Source of the DNA: Proteromonas lacertae
Taxonomy: Eukaryota; Sar; Bigyra; Opalinata; Proteromonadidae
Direction: 5' to 3'
DNA: 30,338 nucleotides
Assembly: GCA_002245135.1 (NCBI GenBank)
Contig: NGBS01000669.1
Span: forward strand, 1-30,338
Position 1 is the first letter of the stretch. Each line of letters begins with the position of its first letter. Positions 23,790 to 30,338 of this stretch are shown piece after piece. The position numbers were made by a program, and so were the translations under genes. Under the pieces are notes generated by a model. It had not been told where the DNA came from, did no database searches, and was given only the letters and a program-made list of their open reading frames with translations.

Positions 23790-26700
23790 ATGGATTTCAA
23801 TTATGTGATAAGGTATGGCAATATTGATAAGATTGAGTTGATGAAAAAAAGTGAAAATGAAGAAATAGTGTATTATTTAAACTATTATCCTGAAATTGAT
23901 GATACTTCTTGTTGTTATTTTATCTTAGTGAGAGATTGTTATGTAAATATTTATAACAGTATTAAAGATGTAGTAAAGAAAAATCAAAATAAAGGTAAGA
24001 ATGAAGGTGATGGTAAGAAGAATGGTGAAGATGATAACAATGGTGAAGATGGGAATAATGGTGTTGGTGAGAATCAAAGTAAAGATGAGTATAGTGGTGA
24101 AGATGGGAATCAAAGTAAAGACAAGAATAAAAATAAATATAAGAATCATCAGAATTGCTTTTTAATCTACGGCAATGAAGGTTTGGGTAAAACTACATTG
24201 TGTTTTTTTTTGTCGTATTGTCTTAATAATGATGATGATTTTGATGAATATAACATAGTAGTATATGGTGTAAGTGATACAGATAACATATATCATTTTA
24301 GATTAGCAAATACTCATAAATTTGAAGAAAAATATCTATATATGCCAGATTTAAAAGGTAAAACAATAGTTATAAGCGATAATGAACAGATTCATGAAGA
24401 TGATTTCAGTGATGATAATGTAATAATTATGATAAGTTCTCCAAAAGCAGAAAAATATAAGATTATGGCAAATAAGAGATGTACAATCCAATTCTACATA
24501 CCTCAATTCAATGAAAAAGAATTAAAGATTATAATAAATCAAAAAGAGAAATTAGATGATGATAAGAAAAAGAAAATATTAAATGATGCAGTTATATATG
24601 GAGGCAACTTAGATATTAATTGTTCATTGAAAGAGTTATGTAAAAATTGTGAAAGGGAATTACCATTATATATTCCACCAAATTATGAAGAACAGTTGTT
24701 TATATATGATACCAATCAATTTAATGTAATACCTGACACCTTGAGATATTTATCAACAGAAATGGAAAAATATATACTTGCAAATTGCTTTTACAAAATA
24801 GTGGATTATAAAAGATTATATGAAGTATTTGAAAATGATTTATTGAATAAAAAAGATCCATGGATATTCGAAAGAATGTGTCACATTATATTCGAAGATA
24901 ATGGTTATACAGGTTATAATTTAGATAAAAAAGAATTTCCATTTGATTTACCTGAACATACATTAATTTATATTGAAATGGATAAATTCCTTGATTATCT
25001 TGATAATGGTGATAAATATAAGATTAAAAACCGAAAAATTAATGAAGTAACACTTGTGAGTGGTAAAATTAAAGATAAAAGTAATACTGAAATAAAAAGT
25101 ATAACAGAAGGAATAGTTGAAATAACATATAATAATGTAAGAGGAAAATATGATAGGATTGTTGATTGTGAAATAACAGGATTGACAATATCAAATGCAA
25201 AGATAGAAGGTGATAGAATTAGTGGTGTAATAAAAGATGGTTTAATATCAGAAGGAGTTATATTTGATGGTATTTATGTGGATTTTGGAAGAATAATTAA
25301 TTTTCCAGCAATAGATTCATGTATTATTAACAAATACAGTATTACTGGATTACAAATGACAATTTCTAATAATCATCCAACTAAGAATACTGTAATAGCA
25401 TTTCTAAATGTATATATTATTATTATTATTATTATTGTATAGATGTTATATAGATATCATAAATCATATATAATCGATAATTTGAAAAGACTAAATATGA
25501 ATGATAAAAATGATAAAGATATTCTTGCAAATGCGTTATATGATAATGGATATATCCCAGAGAATAAAAAGAAAGAGATAATAGATAGTATGGATAAAGA
25601 AAAGAGAATAATGTGTGAGAGTTATGTATGATATTAATATTTATATAATTTTATAGTTTTTGATTAATGAACTTTATCGTAGGGGATATAATGAGATAAA
25701 TGAAATATATGGTAAACTTAAAGATAGATATTTAGATGTTATTAATAGTGATACAAATACTTATAATAAATTGATAAATGATATTAATAAATTGAAAAAT
25801 AAAAACCAACAATTGGAAAATAAAAATCAACCAAAGAATAGTAAAAGCAAAAAAGAAACTAGTGGTTCATCAAATGAAACATTAACTGAAGAAATTGAGA
25901 AATTGGAAAAAGAAATTGAGAAATGGAAAGAAGAAATTCGTGATTTAAATGAACTTAATAAGAAGAATAAAGAAATAATAGAAAAAATAAAAGAAGCAAA
26001 AAATGATAATATAGATGAAAAGAGTCTCCCATTAAAAGAAAAAGAAATAGCAATAAAGAAGTTGAAGAGAGAATATAGAGGAAGATAAGGAAGCAGAAGA
26101 TGAAGGAAATGAAGGAAATGATCAAGAAGATAAAAGCAATAAAGAAGCAGAAGATGAAGATAAACCAAATAAAAAGATTAAAACTATTGAAAATAATGAA
26201 GTGAATAATAATAATAATAATATTCCATCGAATGGAAATGGTGATAAACCACAGAAAACAAAAGGTAGTGATATCGAATCATCAATCCCTTATAAAAGAA
26301 ATAAACTTACTGATGATAAAGTTGTTAAAGAATTAACAGAGAAAAAAGAAATTGTTATTGATGACAGAATATTACATGACTTAGATGATTATTTGATTGA
26401 TGTAATATACCATGATAAGAAAAATAATAAAGAAAAAAAGAGATGAAGAATGATATTATTACTGTATATATATTATTGTATTATTATTATAGTCAATTAA
26501 AGAAGAAATAGATACACCAATAATTGATAATAATGTTATTATTGATAAGTTAGGAGAATGTAATCCAATATTTAATATTGTGTTTATTACATACAATCAC
26601 AATGAAGTAACATCATCACTTGAAGAAGGTGAAACTGATTTTGGACATTATGGAATATTTAAAGATAAAATAATAGAAGAAATGAAGAAAACTTACAAAT

Positions 26701-28993
26701 GGGATGAAATGAAATCAAATGATAAAAAGAATGAGATGAAATCAAATGCTACAGGAAATGAACAAAAATCAAATTCCACAGAAAGTGAAATAAGTTCTGC
26801 TGGTAAAACAAAAGAAACTGATAAATTCAAAAAATTAATAATGTCAATAAAATCGAAAAGATTAAGATTTTGTACTTATAACATGTCTGATGAATTAAAT
26901 GACTATTCAGTCTTCCAAAAGAATGTAGAAACATTACATATAGTTTTAGAAAATAGAAATGAAACTACAAATTTCATACTTACAGAATGTAGAAACCCAT
27001 CAGTAAATATAATACCTTGTGAAATTGAAGAAAAAAGATAGATTGTGATTATAGAATATGTGAAAAGATTATAAATAGAAAAAGTGAACAAACTAAAACT
27101 GAAGATAATTCAAATGATTATATTGATATTAAATGGAAAAATCTGAATAATGAGTTTGTAATGGATGATAAAAATTCAGTAGTAGAAAAATTTAATCAAT
27201 ATCTAACAAAGAATGATATAGAATCAGCAAAAAATAATTTTGAAATGATAAAGGAAAATATATCTACTTATATTAAAATCGCTCAAGTATATATATATAT
27301 ACATATATAATTATTATATAAATAATAGTGACTAACTCTTTATGTAAAGTATTTGGAAAATTAAGTCCAAAATACAATGATAGTGATAAAACTATAAAAA
27401 TTTATTGTGATATATATCAATATCCTAATAGAATAGTTTATGTTAGAGATGTTTATAAGAAAATATGGAATGAATTACAGAAAGATATTTCATATTATAG
27501 AAATAATCCAGATAAAAATTAAGAATTCTATTGAGAGGAAATCCAGGATGTGGTAAAACTTCATTTGTTATCTATTTAATAAATCGAATTATTGAATTAA
27601 ATGAAAAATTGAAAGGCAAAAAGATTAGTGTATGTGTTCTTAAAGCGAAAACAAAAGATGATAAAATAGTTTGTGATGAATACTATTTAAAAGGTAAGGA
27701 AATGCTACATGATATAAAAAAACAAAAAATAGAATTTGATATTGTGATATGTGATTCTTATGATGTCGGAAAGGATGATCCTAAAGGTCGTATTTATTTA
27801 TATGTCACTTCGCCAGATTCTAAGAATTATAAATCATTTACAGATAAGAAAGAAGATAATAGAAATTGTTTTTTTATGGATGTATTTAGTGGAAAAGAAA
27901 TTAAAGAATGGAAAGAAAATGTTTACCAACTGAACTGCAAGAATCAATAGAAAAAAATGAGTTTAATAGTAGATATGGAAATGTTCCAAGACATATCTAT
28001 TATGCTGCAATATATGATGTTTGTTATGGTAAAGATTATTGGGATAAAATATATTCAAAAGGTATAAAAAGAATAGTAGGTAAACTTGGTTATATGAAAT
28101 TTTAAGGACATATATATATCCCTGTGAATCAAATGAAAGGAAGATAAAATATCCAATAGAACAACAACATTTGATAGTACATTATGTCATTATATAGTGA
28201 AGTATTCTATTCCCTATGTAGATGAGAATAAAATCAAATGTTATGATAGAATTAATGAACATGAGATGGAATTCATATCAGATGAAGTATTCGATTATAT
28301 TTATGATTGTGTTAAACACAAAGCTGTAGAAACTGATGTTAAGAATATGCAAGAACAATTTAGTGACTTATATCAGAATAAAGTGAAAAATGAATTTATG
28401 TTATATTTATTCAAAGAGTTAGTATGGTATAACTGTTTGTATCATGGTAATAAGATAACTCTTGATGATAGTGTATTAGTTGAAGAGATTGAAAATAATA
28501 TATTAGAAGTATTTATGAATCTGTTTGATGGTGATATCTATTGTAGTAATGATAATAAATACTGCTTAGTTCATTTAGCAACATTGAAGAATAGAGAAAT
28601 GATTTACTTATTGAATAACTGTTTTATTCATGTAATAAATGATCAACGAGAAGTATTGATTGTGATGATCAAATAAAAGAATGTATATGTGGTTTGCAAC
28701 AAATGTGAACTTTAAAAGAATGTATTATATTACAGTATCCAATAATAAATCGCCTGAATCTTCATCTGAATCCTCACCTTTTATATCAAAAGTATTAGTT
28801 TCACATTATATTGGTAAACAACCATCGAAAATGCAAATATTACCTATTGTAATTCAAAATTTGAAGGTTTAGTATATGGAAGTGATTTCAAGATAGAAAA
28901 ATCAAAAGATGTAACTGTAAAGTTTGATATAGAAAAGAAGAATAATAAAAAGAAAAAGAATATAAAAGACTAAAAGCATTTGGATTGGTTTGA
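23790..28993 (+). pseudogene. Giant double CR-like NTPase gene, copy 4, broken in its second half (fossil or assembly error)
   Basis: The first NTPase half matches copy 3, including its EIDD patch. In the second half of the gene the frame is interrupted by about a dozen breaks. They are small and homopolymer-like in character, with hardly any accompanying base substitutions, which fits poor sequence consensus as well as genuine decay. This copy is also a mosaic: around its second Walker A it follows variant B (as in copies 2 and 3), and after about 27825 it follows variant A (as in the gene at 6895-8690). Both motif sets of the CR-like NTPase can still be recognised. Confidence 0.6.
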
Positions 28994-29040
28994 ATGAGAA
29001 ATATCATCATCTTATTTTCAAATATAAATTGTTTTGTTAG

Positions 29041-29295
29041 GAATTGTTTTTCAGGGATAAGTTACATCAAACCATTACAAGATTTAGCAAATTCATTTAT
29101 ACTCTATTTAAGAAAATATATGAAAAAATAATTTATAACACAAATAGAAAAAATGAAAGAAATAAAGGAAAAGATTTTATTGTTAATACTAAAACACCGA
29201 TTTGTGCAACAGCTAATAATAAAAAAATGGAAGAAAAACAAAATGAATTATTGACAAGTAATGAAGTTAATGTAAAGAAACCTAAATTTGGATGA
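29041..29295 (+). CDS. Possible sixth exon of the large gene, copy 4
   Basis: This 84-codon stretch is intact and the same as in the other units, even though the gene before it is broken. The candidate intron is at 28988-29040. Confidence 0.35.
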   Translation, partial: ELFFRDKLHQTITRFSKFIYTLFKKIYEKIIYNTNRKNERNKGKDFIVNTKTPICATANNKKMEEKQNELLTSNEVNVKKPKFG

Positions 29296-29407
29296 GGAAA
29301 TGCTGATTAAGAGAAATAATAATACTAAAACATCTTTCGATTGATTATATTTCTTCATACTATTCTATTTATGTTATTTTCAATAGAAAGGGTTTAATTT
29401 TAAAGTA

Positions 29408-29586
29408 ATGGTTAGGTTTAGTATATTGCAAAACAACAACTTCATTTGCAGCAAATGGATCATTAGAAAAAGAAATAAAAGGCTTGAGAGTTGCAAGCCA
29501 AACTTCCAAAGCAGAATTAATTGATAATGTTTGGACGATTGTAACAGCAGAAAAACCAACAGAACATGTAAAAGAATACATTCCAA
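29408..29586 (+). pseudogene. Truncated 5' part of a fifth calcyphosine-like gene
   Basis: It matches the micro-exon, putative intron (29421-29451) and upstream coding part of copies 2-4 exactly as far as ...VKEYIP, then stops at 29586 where unrelated sequence begins. The EF-hand body is missing. It marks the right edge of the array. Confidence 0.75.
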
Positions 29587-29937
29587 ATATAATATAAATG
29601 CATGAAATCCTCTTTTATAGAGGATCCTCTTCTAAAAGAGGATTTTTAAATCCTCTCTGAAAGAGGAAAGAGGAAATATAAATTTTATAAAATCCTCTTA
29701 TTGAAAAAGATGACAAATTAAAAATCCTCCATGCTAAACATAATATTATTGAAAAATTAGAAATTCTAATGATCAATTATTAAAAATTCTTCCTCCAATA
29801 TGATACCATCATACTAGAGGATTATAATTTTTTATGGGGGGGATGAAGGCGGGGGTTGAGGACTAGACTATAGTATAGACTAGAATAGACTAAAACAAAA
29901 ATAAAAATATAGAACCAGTATATAATATAGAGTAAAT
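29587..29937. other. Non-coding right flank of the array
   Basis: I see no gene here. It contains repeated AATCCTC/GAGGATT motifs up to about 29820, a G-rich run near 29837-29856, and a TAGACTA-rich near-palindrome at about 29862-29892. Confidence 0.5.
29606..29644. repeat. Perfect inverted repeat AATCCTCTTTT / AAAAGAGGATT
   Basis: The 11-base arms (29606-29616 and 29634-29644) flank a centre that itself holds the palindrome AGAGGATCCTCT (29619-29630). A second small hairpin, TCCTCT...AGAGGA, follows at 29651-29667. It begins only 20 bases past the array edge. It could be a hairpin, a terminator-like structure, or the end of a small non-autonomous element. Confidence 0.7.
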
Positions 29938-30117
29938 CTAATTATTGTATCCATAAGGAACTGTTTCATAATCATCATCAAAGTATCTTTTATCATCAAA
30001 ATATGTAAGTCCTATTTTTTCTTCATAAGCAGTATAGATATGATGATTTCTACTTCTAATATGATTAATACCAAACTTCTGTTTAGAAACATATCCATCA
30101 AAATATGCAGGTTTATT
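29938..30117 (-). pseudogene. Fragment like the C-terminal tail of Polinton-type DNA polymerase B (fossil)
   Basis: A minus-strand open stretch of about 60 codons ends in TAG and has no start of its own. It carries the spaced pattern IRSRNHHIYT ... KIGLTYFDDKRY ... TVPYGY. From memory this resembles the conserved tail (IRS..H..YT...K.AL...DDKR......T..YG) of protein-primed type B polymerases of Polinton/Maverick elements. Only this tail is visible; no capsid, integrase or terminal repeat is seen in the window. It looks like a remnant, or the end of an element lying mostly outside the window on the right. Confidence 0.4.
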
Positions 30118-30200
30118 TTATATTATGAAGTATAATAGATAATTAATTTATATATATATATGCATATATAATACTTAAGTGTATTCCGCCGATAGACGGT

Positions 30201-30248
30201 TGTCGACAGATGTCGACAAAAAAAGGGTCAATAGGGTCAATAGGGTCA
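30201..30248. repeat. Direct repeats in a GC-richer stretch
   Basis: The palindrome TGTCGACA occurs twice (30201-30208 and 30211-30218), and GGGTCA occurs three times at a nine-base spacing (30225-30248). The stretch stands out in an otherwise AT-rich flank, just beyond the polymerase-like fragment. It may be subterminal sequence of a mobile element. Confidence 0.5.
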
Positions 30249-30338
30249 CACGCTTCTTCTATATCTCATTTTTTCATTTTGCCTTCGCTTGATGATTTTA
30301 TGTTATTTATTAAAAATATAGAACAAAATGAAATTGTT

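Larger units (their letters stand above)
22863..29586 (+). repeat. Tandem array unit 4, cut short at the right edge
   Basis: It is the same as unit 3 in its first half. The spacing of shared landmarks falls to 6749 bases because of a variant swap and small losses in the second half. Homology ends at 29586, about 26 bases before a full unit would end. Confidence 0.85.

Noticed and set aside
2500-29586. The repeat units as complete virus-like or Polinton elements
   Set aside because: No capsid, integrase, protease, polymerase or terminal repeats are found within a unit; the units abut head to tail and hold only the two gene types.
2500-29586. CRISPR array or prokaryotic operon
   Set aside because: The repeats are kilobase-long gene units, not short repeats with spacers, and genes carry eukaryotic introns.
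1-30338. tRNA or rRNA genes
   Set aside because: I saw no clover-leaf-like or rRNA-like segment on either strand by reading; a covariance search was not possible.

Overview
The window is very AT-rich DNA (about three quarters A+T by eye) from a eukaryote, most likely a unicellular one. The evidence is a set of very short introns (27-44 bases, mostly GTAT...TAG) that interrupt otherwise continuous coding sequence, a calcyphosine-type EF-hand gene, and large proteins with P-loop NTPase domains resembling the Crinkler/RHS (CR) class. I cannot place the organism. The standard genetic code fits: glutamine is written CAA/CAG, and every well-supported gene ends in TGA.

Almost everything from about 2500 to 29586 is a head-to-tail tandem array with a 6777-base period in its centre. 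Four units are present: 2500-9308 (6809 bases, most diverged), 9309-16085, 16086-22862 and 22863-29586 (cut short). Each holds a calcyphosine-like gene followed by one very large gene, both on the + strand. A still more diverged, broken NTPase copy lies to the left (3-2281). The array stops abruptly at 29586 inside the upstream part of a fifth calcyphosine-like gene.

The large gene looks like four or five separate ORFs in a naive reading. The ORFs join in frame if four tiny introns are removed, giving a protein of about 1700 residues. Its order is: N-terminal region, acidic Asn/Gly/Asp linker, first CR-like NTPase (GNEGLGKT or GNQGLGKS), beta-rich repeat region, coiled coil with basic nuclear-signal-like patches, linker, second CR-like NTPase (GNPGCGKT), and a second beta-rich tail. 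A fifth, weaker intron may add about 84 more residues. The two NTPase halves share motif order, which suggests an ancient internal duplication or fusion. Between units, sequence differences concentrate around and just after Walker A in both halves.

Copies two and three differ by only one small visible patch over 6.8 kb. The fourth large gene carries about a dozen breaks in its second half and is a mosaic of two variants, which may be real decay or poor consensus in the assembly. The right flank (29587-30338) has inverted repeats built on AATCCTC, a minus-strand fragment resembling the C-terminal tail of Polinton-type DNA polymerase B (a fossil), and a GC-richer stretch with direct repeats. 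How the calcyphosine-like and NTPase genes work together cannot be read from sequence; they are linked only by being co-amplified.
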